Shown here: positions 1-5,266 of the stretch, in pieces | Position numbering within the stretch: position 1 is the first letter of the stretch | Layout of the letters: the number at the start of each line of letters is the position of its first letter | Origin: Gemmatimonadota bacterium | GTDB lineage: Bacteria; Gemmatimonadota; Gemmatimonadetes; Gemmatimonadales; Gemmatimonadaceae | Direction: 5' to 3' | Length of the DNA stretch: 9,712 nucleotides | Assembly (NCBI GenBank): GCA_023249395.1 | Contig: JAHFCS010000049.1 | Location: forward strand, 1 to 9,712 | The notes under the pieces: generated by a model | The model's database searches: none | Seen by the model: the letters and a program-made list of their open reading frames with translations, nothing else | Told to the model about the DNA's origin: nothing | Program-made: the position numbers and the translations under genes

Positions 1-147
1 GCCTGGGCCGTCGTGTCCAAGTGGGGGAGCGACCCGCTGCGGAAATCCATTCAGGCTGATCGCTATGCGGCCAAGCACGGATGTCGAGCCAGGACGGCAC
101 ACAAGCCAGACCCGGACTGGGCACCGCGTCGCGCGAGGACAGCGTGA
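1..147 (+). CDS. 3' end of an unidentified phage protein (partial)
   Basis: Frame 1 is open from the first base to a TGA at 145-147, giving 48 residues of a gene whose start lies outside the window. The tail is rich in Arg, Lys and Trp and ends ...RRARTA. Its stop overlaps the GTG start of the next gene (GTGA, 144-147), the coupling used at most junctions that follow, which is the main reason to believe the frame. I recognise no domain. Confidence 0.5.
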   Translation, partial: AWAVVSKWGSDPLRKSIQADRYAAKHGCRARTAHKPDPDWAPRRARTA

Positions 148-395
148 ACAAGGTCTACATCGAGCCCCCGTATGACCGAGGCTACCCGTGGAAGCTGGTC
201 TACGGGATCAACGGTGAGAGCGCCGTCGTGAGCGAGGAGAGCGCCGTGCTCCTCATGGCTCGCCACGACGTGCCTCTCGGCGCGGATGGCAAGCCGGGCG
301 CGATCAAGGAGAGCCCGCTTGGCGTCGATGACCGGGGACAGGAGATCCGTCTCTCAAAGAAGGCGCGCGGGATTCTCGAGGAGGCGCTTCGTTGA
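144..395 (+). CDS. Unknown 83-aa phage protein
   Basis: I chose the GTG at 144 because it forms a GTGA overlap with the preceding stop and has a weak GAGGA (135-139) upstream. An upstream ATG at 81 would force a 67-base overlap. The protein begins NKVYIEPPYDRGYPW and contains a segment GESAVVSEESAVLLMARHD, which looks like a small alpha/beta domain. It has no membrane segment and no catalytic motif I can name. It ends in a TTGA overlap with the next gene, so the two are probably co-translated. Confidence 0.65.
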   Translation: MNKVYIEPPYDRGYPWKLVYGINGESAVVSEESAVLLMARHDVPLGADGKPGAIKESPLGVDDRGQEIRLSKKARGILEEALR

Positions 396-601
396 CGGAG
401 ATCGCCGAGGTCCTGTTCGCGGTCTGGCTGCTAGGGGCTGGGCTCACAGCAATCTTGCTGATCGCTGACCCCGTCGACCTCACGGACTACGAGCTGTCCT
501 GGTTCAAGAGGTTCGCATCGCTGTTTCTGCTGTGTGTGGCTTGGTTCGTATTTTTTCCGCGGGCTATCAAGGATGAGCTCGACGATCGAAAGCGAGGATG
601 A
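392..601 (+). CDS. Small two-helix membrane protein, 69 aa
   Basis: The TTG start at 392 overlaps the previous TGA (393-395) and has a strong Shine-Dalgarno GAGGAGG at 378-384, 7 nt upstream, which fixes the start despite the rare codon. There are two hydrophobic stretches, about residues 4-24 (AEVLFAVWLLGAGLTAILLI) and 39-56 (RFASLFLLCVAWFVFFPR), joined by an acidic loop (DPVDLTDYE). The C-terminus is charged (DELDDRKRG). This fits a small inner-membrane protein. Phages carry many such proteins, some linked to lysis or superinfection exclusion, but nothing here assigns a role. Its stop overlaps the next start (ATGA, 598-601). Confidence 0.7.
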   Translation: MTEIAEVLFAVWLLGAGLTAILLIADPVDLTDYELSWFKRFASLFLLCVAWFVFFPRAIKDELDDRKRG

Positions 602-987
602 GGATGCCGATGCAAGTGGATATGAGACTTCACGCGACGGTTCGGGATCAGGTGCACGCGGGGCTGTCCGCGTTGCGCGTGCAGTCCCGGCAAATCTGGG
701 GCGACACACGACAGACGCTTCCGGAGATCGCGGTGCGGATGATGGTGGGCGTCGGTGACATCGCGCGGGCGGCGCGGGACGGTCGACCGGAAAACGAGAG
801 CGTGGACGGATCGTACAATCTCGCTGAGATCCGTGCTGCCTGGGATCGCGAGGTCAAGAAGGAGCTCGGCAACCTCATCTTCTCGACGATCCGATGGATC
901 GACGACCTAGGCCTCGACGTCCTCGAGTGCCTCGATCTCGCCATCGAGGCGCAGGAGAAGTTTGCGAAGTCCGGGAGGCCCCGATGA
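598..987 (+). CDS. MazG-like NTP pyrophosphohydrolase-fold protein (possibly degenerate)
   Basis: The 129-aa protein is largely helical. Residues about 42-60 (PEIAVRMMVGVGDIARAARDG) and 86-124 (VKKELGNLIFSTIRWIDDLG, then LDVLECLDLAIEAQEKFA) resemble the two halves of the MazG four-helix fold, in which a first E-x-x-E and a second E-x-x-D motif bind magnesium and (d)NTPs are hydrolysed to the monophosphate. The acidic positions look altered: GVGD replaces the usual EVGE, and ELGN replaces E-x-x-D. It may therefore be inactive, or only share the fold. MazG-like proteins are common in phages, where they are thought to adjust nucleotide pools or (p)ppGpp. The ATG at 598 overlaps the previous stop, and the gene ends in an ATGA overlap with the next one. 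Confidence 0.5.
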   Translation: MRMPMQVDMRLHATVRDQVHAGLSALRVQSRQIWGDTRQTLPEIAVRMMVGVGDIARAARDGRPENESVDGSYNLAEIRAAWDREVKKELGNLIFSTIRWIDDLGLDVLECLDLAIEAQEKFAKSGRPR

Positions 988-1322
988 AGATCCAGGCAAA
1001 GCTCATCGACGGAGAGCCAGAGGTGATCCTGTCGGAGGTCTACTCCGGGGTCGGCATCCAGACCGACGCAGGTCTATTCGGCGTCGCTCAGCGCGACGGC
1101 GGGATCGAGGTCCTGCTGAACGGCAAGACGGTCTGGGCGATGGCGGGCAACGGCGAGCGGGAGAGCACGGGACCGGTCGAGTCGGGGCGCCTACAGGCGG
1201 CGTTCCATCGCGGCAAGGAGGCAGCGCGGTCGGCTGCGGTTGCGTTCGCCGGACGGACCATGACCTCCAACCCGACGCTTCTCGGGGAGCTCGGCGACGC
1301 GTGTATGGAGCCACTCAAATGA
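984..1322 (+). CDS. Unknown 112-aa phage protein
   Basis: ATG at 984 overlaps the preceding TGA (985-987) and follows GGGAGG at 973-978. The first 50 residues look like a beta-rich domain (MKIQAKLIDGEPEVILSEVY, GIQTDAGLFGVAQRDGGIEV). The C-terminal half is helical and rich in Ala and Glu (GRLQAAFHRGKEAARSAAVA). I see no catalytic motif or membrane segment. It sits in a tightly packed operon between a MazG-like gene and another unknown. Confidence 0.65.
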   Translation: MKIQAKLIDGEPEVILSEVYSGVGIQTDAGLFGVAQRDGGIEVLLNGKTVWAMAGNGERESTGPVESGRLQAAFHRGKEAARSAAVAFAGRTMTSNPTLLGELGDACMEPLK

Positions 1323-1663
1323 GCCTCGAGCGCAGCAAACTCACAAGGCTCGTCGATACGCGAGACATCGACGGGATTTCCGCCTGGGTGGACGAAGTCG
1401 TTTCGGCAGTTGTCGCGGAGTATCACGCTGCAATCGAACGTCAGCGCGCCGAGGTCGAGCGCGTTTGCGGTCCTCCTCCGACGACGCTCCGCGAGCGTAT
1501 CTCCCGAGCGATCAACGCGACGAGCGCGGAGAACGGCTCGAATACGCCGGACTTCCTTCTGGCTGACTACCTCGTCGACTGTCTCGACGCATATAATAGG
1601 ACCGTCAGCCGCCGCTCCTCATGGTACGGGCGCATGGATCATCCGGCGGGGGGCGGGAAATGA
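1319..1663 (+). CDS. Unknown 114-aa phage protein with a TPDFLLADYLVDCLDAYN motif
   Basis: ATGA overlap at 1319-1322 sets the start. The N-terminal two-thirds is helical and charged (DEVVSAVVAEYHAAIERQRAEVERV). The C-terminal part holds TPDFLLADYLVDCLDAYN followed by RRSSWYG. From memory, a block of the form TPDF(I/L)LA-YL--CL-A-N with a nearby W-Y-G is frequent in small conserved proteins of tailed phages of high-GC hosts. Its function is unknown to me. The gene ends in an ATGA overlap with a 35-aa gene. Confidence 0.7.
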   Translation: MSLERSKLTRLVDTRDIDGISAWVDEVVSAVVAEYHAAIERQRAEVERVCGPPPTTLRERISRAINATSAENGSNTPDFLLADYLVDCLDAYNRTVSRRSSWYGRMDHPAGGGK

Positions 1664-1767
1664 AGGTCCGCTTCGGCGACCGCTACATCGAGCGTCCGCT
1701 CGGCGCTCTGATCCGAGAGGCGCTGTTCGCGCCGCTCGCTTACGCGATCTGGCGGTGGGGGCAATGA
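1660..1767 (+). CDS. Very short phage protein, 35 aa
   Basis: ATG at 1660 overlaps the previous stop (ATGA, 1660-1663), and its own TGA (1765-1767) overlaps the next ATG at 1764. The product is basic and amphipathic: MKVRFGDRYIERPLGALIRE then ALFAPLAYAIWRWGQ. The last 15 residues are hydrophobic and aromatic and could lie in or on the membrane. The double overlap is the only support that it is translated; a spacer frame that couples its neighbours is the alternative. Confidence 0.45.
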   Translation: MKVRFGDRYIERPLGALIREALFAPLAYAIWRWGQ

Positions 1768-2261
1768 TGGGTCAGGCGGCAGTCGCGCCGGCTCCGACGC
1801 CGTCGGTTGGGGCGATGATCATCCGGCTCTACCGGTACGAGCTCGAGGCGCTCCCCGAGTATTCCTGCACGATGCCGAGCGGTACGACCGACTGGAAGAT
1901 GTGGCGCTGCAACGAGAGCTTCGGCTCGACACGTCCCGATAGCTGGATCGTGGGGCAGTACGTGCCGCACAAGGACCCGAAGAAGATCGGAATTCGCGTC
2001 TATCAGATCGAGTTCCTGGAGGGACCTGCGCCGCTTCGGTGGTCGGAGTGGGTGAAGATCGGGCCTCGGCTCTGGGGTTCCTTCGAGCACGACATTCGCA
2101 GGGGTCAGGACGTGCGGAAGTTTCACGCGGTCCAGATGATGGTCGGCGACGATCCGAACGCGCTCGCGGAAGAGTTCGTCAGGGTGACGCGCCTGGCACC
2201 GTGGGGGCTCTTCCGTTCGCTCTGCGATGTCGTACAGGCAGCGATGGGCGTGTCGCCATGA
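1764..2261 (+). CDS. Unknown 165-aa phage protein
   Basis: ATG at 1764 is chosen for the ATGA overlap with the 35-aa gene; a second ATG follows at once (1767). After a low-complexity leader (QAAVAPAPTPSVGA) comes a Trp- and Tyr-rich domain (IIRLYRYELEALPEYSCTMP, WKMWRCNESFGSTRPDSWIV, YQIEFLEGPAPLRWSEWVKI). The C-terminus is helical (DPNALAEEFVRVTRL). I recognise no enzyme motif. It is directly coupled (ATGA, 2258-2261) to the adenine methyltransferase, so a link with DNA modification is possible but only by position. Confidence 0.65.
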   Translation: MMGQAAVAPAPTPSVGAMIIRLYRYELEALPEYSCTMPSGTTDWKMWRCNESFGSTRPDSWIVGQYVPHKDPKKIGIRVYQIEFLEGPAPLRWSEWVKIGPRLWGSFEHDIRRGQDVRKFHAVQMMVGDDPNALAEEFVRVTRLAPWGLFRSLCDVVQAAMGVSP

Positions 2262-2974
2262 AGGTCACCGGCCCCCTCTTCAAGTGGTTCGGCTCGAAGT
2301 GGCTCGCGTCGAAGCTCTATCCGGCGCCGGAGCACGACGTCATCTTCGAGCCGTTCGCGGGCTCCGCCGGCTACAGCCTGCGTCACCATGAGAAGCGGGT
2401 CGTGATCTGGGAAGCGAACGCGAACCTGAACATGCTCTGGAGCTGGCTGATCGACCATGCCACGTCGGCTGACGTGCTCGAGATCCCGCTCGGTCTTCCG
2501 ATTGGTACGGACATCACTGGGCTCGGGCTCCAACTCGGTCAGGCGTTGCTCCTGAAGCATTGGCAGCGCACGAACAACGTCGGCGACTGCTGGACGGTCT
2601 CGAAGTGGGGCGACAAGCCAGGCCAGTGGACGGCGAACACGCGTGCCCGGGTCGCTGAGGAGCTCCACGCCGTGAAGCATTGGAAGCTCGAGGAGCTGCG
2701 CCCGGACCGCGCGGGCACCTACTTCATCGATCCGCCGTACCTCTACAACTACCGGTACTGCTTCAAGACTGCTTTCGATCACCAGGGACTCGTCGAGAAG
2801 CTCAAAATGATCCCGTCTCCGAGCCAAATCATCGTCTGCGAGGCGGCGTGCCAGAAGACTGGGCGCGTGCCCGATTATTTGCCGTTCGAGCCGTTCGCTC
2901 GGCGCATCACTTCGCGGCGCAAGAAGACCGAGAACCATCACTCGAACGAGTACCTCTACGAAGAGAAACGATAG
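2258..2974 (+). CDS. Dam-like DNA adenine-N6 methyltransferase
   Basis: This 238-aa protein would transfer a methyl group from S-adenosylmethionine to the N6 of adenine in a short DNA target. It has the D12-class (alpha-type) motif order: an N-terminal F-K-W-F-G-S-K at residues 8-14 (motif X), EPFAGSAG at 31-38 (motif I, SAM binding), and the catalytic DPPY at 158-161 in TYFIDPPYLYNY. It is slightly shorter than E. coli Dam (278 aa). No restriction endonuclease gene lies beside it, so it looks like an orphan phage methyltransferase, a type often used to escape host restriction or regulate gene timing. The target sequence cannot be read from the protein. The start overlaps the previous stop (ATGA). 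Confidence 0.9.
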   Translation: MKVTGPLFKWFGSKWLASKLYPAPEHDVIFEPFAGSAGYSLRHHEKRVVIWEANANLNMLWSWLIDHATSADVLEIPLGLPIGTDITGLGLQLGQALLLKHWQRTNNVGDCWTVSKWGDKPGQWTANTRARVAEELHAVKHWKLEELRPDRAGTYFIDPPYLYNYRYCFKTAFDHQGLVEKLKMIPSPSQIIVCEAACQKTGRVPDYLPFEPFARRITSRRKKTENHHSNEYLYEEKR

Positions 2975-2984
2975 GAGCCAGTCG

Positions 2985-3218
2985 ATGCAAGAAATCAGAA
3001 CCGTCTACGCCCCCCGCATCCGAGTCTCGGGCATGTCGCTCGCTCGTCAGACCGACGGAAGCTACACGGCCAACATCGTGCGCGCGGAGACGACCGTGGC
3101 CGAGAGCGTGCAGACGAACGGGGTCTGGTCGTCGCGCGCCTGGACGACGCCGTGGGACGTCCGTGTCGATCAGGGGTGGCTCCACATGTATCCGAAGGCT
3201 TGGGAGCCGGAGGGCTGA
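2985..3218 (+). CDS. Unknown 77-aa phage protein
   Basis: ATG at 2985 has a good Shine-Dalgarno (AGGAG, 2973-2977) that begins inside the methyltransferase stop codon region. The protein looks beta-rich, with alternating polar and hydrophobic residues (RIRVSGMSLARQTDGSYTAN, WDVRVDQGWLHMYPKAWEPE). No signal peptide or motif is recognised. The stop shares its last base with the next ATG (TGATG, 3216-3220). Confidence 0.6.
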   Translation: MQEIRTVYAPRIRVSGMSLARQTDGSYTANIVRAETTVAESVQTNGVWSSRAWTTPWDVRVDQGWLHMYPKAWEPEG

Positions 3219-3421
3219 TGGACAGCATCCCGAAGATCGTCAAGGCCGCCCAGGTGCACCCATTCGTGACCGTGTCGCATCCGCGTCCCGAGCGCATGGC
3301 GAAGGAGCTGCGGAAGCACCTTCCGACCCACATCATAACCGTGGAGTCAGGCACCGTGATGATCTCGAGACCGGGGACACGCGGATGCAGTCACGGGACG
3401 GTGTGTACGGGGAAGCCATGA
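3218..3421 (+). CDS. Unknown 67-aa phage protein
   Basis: ATG at 3218 overlaps the preceding TGA by one base, with GGAGGG (3209-3214) just upstream. The sequence begins MDSIPKIVKAAQVHPFVTVS and carries a short helix (PERMAKELRKHLP) followed by strands (THIITVESGTVMI). This could be a small alpha/beta fold; no function is assigned. It ends in an ATGA overlap with the next gene. Confidence 0.6.
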   Translation: MDSIPKIVKAAQVHPFVTVSHPRPERMAKELRKHLPTHIITVESGTVMISRPGTRGCSHGTVCTGKP

Positions 3422-3738
3422 ACCCGCAGATCTTCTTCCAGTTGATGGTGATCGTTGTGGCGGCCACGTGCCTGGTCGCTCTCGCGCTTCGTCTTTTCGA
3501 TTCATGGAAGGAATGGAAGCGCACGGCCCCGCTTCCGTGTTCGCACGAGTGGGACGTGAGGGCGACGATCGTTGCGCGGCCTATCGCGATGGACATCACC
3601 CCAGGCAGCCATGTCGACCCGTACCAAATGCGCTCCATCGAGCGCATGAACACCGGCAGCACGTCCGTGTTGTTGACTTGTAGCCGATGCGGTTCTTGCA
3701 AAGAGCAAACGTTCAACGGGCTACCGGTTGAGCCATGA
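3418..3738 (+). CDS. Membrane-anchored protein with a zinc-ribbon-like Cys cluster
   Basis: The ATG at 3418 overlaps the preceding TGA; an in-frame ATG at 3385 is less likely. Of 106 residues, about 5-27 form one transmembrane helix (IFFQLMVIVVAATCLVALAL). A charged stretch (DSWKEWKRT) is followed by a soluble domain with C41 and H43 (PCSHEWD) and a cluster C88, C91 and C94 (LLTCSRCGSCKEQTFNG). Paired Cys/His sites of this kind commonly bind one zinc ion. I expect an inner-membrane protein with a small cytoplasmic metal-binding domain. Its role is unknown. Confidence 0.65.
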   Translation: MNPQIFFQLMVIVVAATCLVALALRLFDSWKEWKRTAPLPCSHEWDVRATIVARPIAMDITPGSHVDPYQMRSIERMNTGSTSVLLTCSRCGSCKEQTFNGLPVEP

Positions 3739-3763
3739 AGCCACTGGGAGCCGGAGGGATGAG

Positions 3764-3943
3764 ATGGTAACGCTTTTCGGCACGGCGTTTGGGGCGCTAA
3801 TCGGATACCAAATTAGTCGCGGAAGGATCGCCTCTGCCGCGCGAGTTGTTCTGGCAGCCGCGATACTGGTGCTGTGCGCGCTGGCTTTCATGGCGGGCGG
3901 GTCGTCGCCTGTGCGGAGCGTGGAGTGTTCGTGTCGAAAGTAA
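3764..3943 (+). CDS. Small membrane protein, 59 aa
   Basis: ATG at 3764 follows GGAGGG (3753-3758) with 5 nt spacing, better than the in-frame TTG at 3728. There are two hydrophobic segments, LFGTAFGALIGYQI (about residues 4-17) and ARVVLAAAILVLCALAFMAG (about 27-46). The Cys-containing tail (VECSCRK) is short. The small glycine-rich first helix and strong second helix suggest an integral membrane protein. It is the last gene of the leftward block before the promoter at 3961. Confidence 0.6.
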   Translation: MVTLFGTAFGALIGYQISRGRIASAARVVLAAAILVLCALAFMAGGSSPVRSVECSCRK

Positions 3944-3960
3944 ATTCTCGCAGTATGCCG

Positions 3961-3989
3961 TTGACTATACGCGCTACGTTGGATATACA
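3961..3989 (+). promoter_or_regulatory. Sigma-70-like promoter
   Basis: TTGACT (3961-3966) and TATACA (3984-3989) are separated by exactly 17 bp, close to the TTGACA/TATAAT consensus, in the only clearly AT-richer intergenic gap of this part of the window. The expected start site, 6-8 nt past the -10, falls at about 3996, which is also the GTG of the next gene. It is well placed to drive the regulator, the tracrRNA-like element, array 1 and perhaps the effector operon. Confidence 0.7.
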
Positions 3990-3995
3990 TAGATC

Positions 3996-4163
3996 GTGAC
4001 CGAACGAGATCGCCTGCTGACGCTCAGGATGACCAGCGAGGAGCACCGTCGCTTCAAGGCGGTGGCTGACGACATGGCGCTGACGGTCAGCGGAATGATT
4101 CGAGCGCTCGTGAGAGAACAGGAGAAGAAGGGAACCCAGAAGAAGCGGCCTCGCCCGAAGTGA
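3996..4163 (+). CDS. Ribbon-helix-helix (CopG/Arc-type) regulator, 55 aa, probably leaderless
   Basis: The protein reads MTERDRLLTLRMTSEEHRRF, then KAVADDMALTVSGMIRALVR with a basic tail. The alternating LLTLRMT is the beta-strand that Arc/MetJ/CopG dimers insert in the DNA major groove; EEHRRFKAVADDMALTV is helix A, and SGMIRALVREQEKK is helix B. An in-frame TAG at 3990-3992 lies just upstream, so GTG 3996 is the first usable start, and it includes the DNA-binding strand; ATG 4029 would cut that strand off. With the -10 ending at 3989 there is no room for a Shine-Dalgarno, so the mRNA is probably leaderless. No toxin gene accompanies it. By position it may repress its own promoter and so control the RNA-guided locus downstream. 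Confidence 0.75.
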   Translation: MTERDRLLTLRMTSEEHRRFKAVADDMALTVSGMIRALVREQEKKGTQKKRPRPK

Positions 4164-4164
4164 C

Positions 4165-4317
4165 GTTCGCAGCCTGAAGCCGATCTCCGACCTTATCCGG
4201 TCGATTCGGCGACCCGAAAGCGAGGCCTCGTCCTCGCTGCCCCGAAAGGGGACCTCGCACCGCTAGTCGTTGCGACAATTCCATTCCGGGTCGGAGATCG
4301 GGCTTCAGGTTGCGAAC
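4165..4317 (+). ncRNA. Candidate tracrRNA: long-stem structured RNA with an anti-repeat
   Basis: The element starts one base after the regulator's stop. Arms 4165-4192 and 4288-4317 pair over 28 bp with one G-U pair and one or two unpaired bases. Between them lie a hairpin GGTCG/CGACC (4199-4214), a 7-bp hairpin AGCGAGG/CCTCGCT (4219-4238), CCCC-GAAA-GGGG with a GNRA tetraloop (4240-4251), and GTCG-TTG-CGAC (4266-4276). Next to the 3' arm, CAATTCCATTCC (4276-4287) is the reverse complement of the repeat core GGAATGGAATTG. Repeats, anti-repeat and effector are all on the + strand, as dual-guide pairing needs. No T-run follows the 3' arm, so this is not an intrinsic terminator. Exact ends are inferred from the stem. 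Confidence 0.75.
4276..4287 (+). other. Anti-repeat of the candidate tracrRNA
   Basis: CAATTCCATTCC pairs over 12 bp with GGAATGGAATTG in the array 2 repeats (A3, A4, A11, A13). With array 1 repeats (GGAATGGAGTTG) it pairs with one G-U replacing A-U. The first 8 bases of the partner, GGAATGGA, are the most constant part of both arrays, as expected if this pairing is under selection. Confidence 0.75.
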
Positions 4318-4445
4318 TAGGAATGGATCCGAAGAAACTCTGAAAAGCCTGCCGTGTCATCACCCCGACTCCACCTGGTCGAGTCGAGTAGGAACGAATT
4401 GCCAGGAGGAAAAAGGAACGGAATTGGAAGGCGCTGTTCGTTGGG

Positions 4446-4825
4446 ATCGAACAGATGAGTTGAAGGAATGGGGTTGGAAGCGCCGCTGCGCGTTCTCGCT
4501 CGCGGTGTGCGACCGGTCGAGACGGATGAGCCGAAGGAATGGAGCTGGAAGGTCGAGGCGTCGAACAGATCCCCGGAATGCTTCCCTGTCGAAACGGGTG
4601 AGCCGAAGGAATGGAGTTGGAAGACGATGCGGGTAAGGGACACCGACCCGCGCCTGGTCAGTCGAGACGGATGAGCTGAAGGAATGGAGTTGGAAGACAC
4701 CACTGGCCAGGTCCGTGCCGAAAACGTCGAAACGGGTGAGCCGAAGGAATGGAGTTGGAAGCACGTCGCCTTGCGTCATCCGGGCCCGGGTCGAGACGGA
4801 TGAGCCGAAGGAATGGAGCTGGAAG
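4446..4825 (+). repeat. Regular block of array 1 (six full repeats)
   Basis: Repeats at 4446-4480, 4516-4551, 4588-4623, 4661-4696, 4726-4761 and 4790-4825. Spacers between them measure 35, 36, 37, 29 and 28 nt. Two versions alternate in the 5' half, GAGACGGATGAG and GAAACGGGTGAG, and the core ends AGCTGG or AGTTGG. This is the cleanest CRISPR-like part of array 1. Confidence 0.8.
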
Positions 4826-5249
4826 CCGACGAGCCAGTACGCCGCGCCGCGCGGACGCAGGAATGGAATTTGGAATGGAGGCGGTGTCGTGAGGTCGGCC
4901 TAGCGACGTCGATGATTCGGAAGGAATGGGATCGGAAGCCAGAGCGTCGGGATCGAAGACGACGGGAGAGCGGCAGGAATGGAATCGGAAGGGTGGGGAG
5001 TCGGGAGTCCAGGGTCGGGCAAAGCGATCGGTCGAGACGGATGAGCTGAAGGAATGGAGCCGGAAGAACTAGCTCGGGGCGACGCGCAAGAAATGGGCTT
5101 GGAATGGATCGGAAGAGTCCGTGGAATCACAAGAAGGAATGGGGTTGGAAGTGGTGTGATTGGTGTGGTGAATCACTGCGCAGGAACGGAATTGGAAGGC
5201 TGGGGCCGTGTGGAACGAGGAAGTTGCCGCGGATGGATCCCGGCGTCGT

Positions 5250-5266
5250 GAAGGAATGAAATCAAA
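5250..5266 (+). promoter_or_regulatory. Decayed terminal repeat that supplies the effector's ribosome binding site
   Basis: GAAGGAATGAAATCAAA matches the repeat core GAAGGAATGGAATCGGAAG up to a few changes and ends right before the effector ATG at 5267. Its AAGGA (5251-5255) is the only plausible Shine-Dalgarno, 11 nt from the start codon. Repeat and translation signal therefore coincide, so tracrRNA pairing or crRNA-type processing here could lower effector translation. Confidence 0.55.

Larger units (their letters stand above)
4319..5266 (+). CRISPR. Array 1: degenerate CRISPR-like array, about 15 repeat cores
   Basis: Seven units carry a 35-36 nt repeat: 5' half GTCGAGACGGATGAGC, 3' half YGAAGGAATGGAGYTGGAAG. 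They end at 4480, 4551, 4623, 4696, 4761, 4825 and 5066. Intervening sequences of 28-39 nt are unrelated. Further units keep only the 3' core: ends at 4334 (GGAATGGATCCGAAG), 4430, about 4875, 4938, 4991, 5115, 5151 and 5198; the last is a decayed copy at 5250-5266. End-to-end spacing runs from 36 to 96 nt. Repeats of 36 nt followed by spacers, beside a Cas12-like gene and an anti-repeat, support a type V array. The degeneracy and uneven spacing are unlike an array maintained by Cas1-Cas2. The conserved handle lies 5' of each spacer, as in type V crRNAs. Confidence 0.75.

Noticed and set aside
1592..1597. Perfect TATAAT hexamer
   Set aside because: It lies within conserved codons of the 114-aa gene, and no -35-like hexamer is found 16-19 bp upstream.
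2123..2941. A 272-codon frame on the - strand opposite the methyltransferase
   Set aside because: A shadow frame typical of high-GC DNA. The + strand has clear methyltransferase motifs and coupling to its neighbours.
4165..4317. Long inverted repeat as a transcription terminator
   Set aside because: The loop is about 95 nt, no T-run follows, and an anti-repeat lies inside. An RNA guide component explains it better.
4310..5251. Several 60-140 codon frames on both strands in array 1 with RRNGVG- or QLHSFGS-type repeats
   Set aside because: They are read-through of the repeat cores, with no consistent frame and no start signals.
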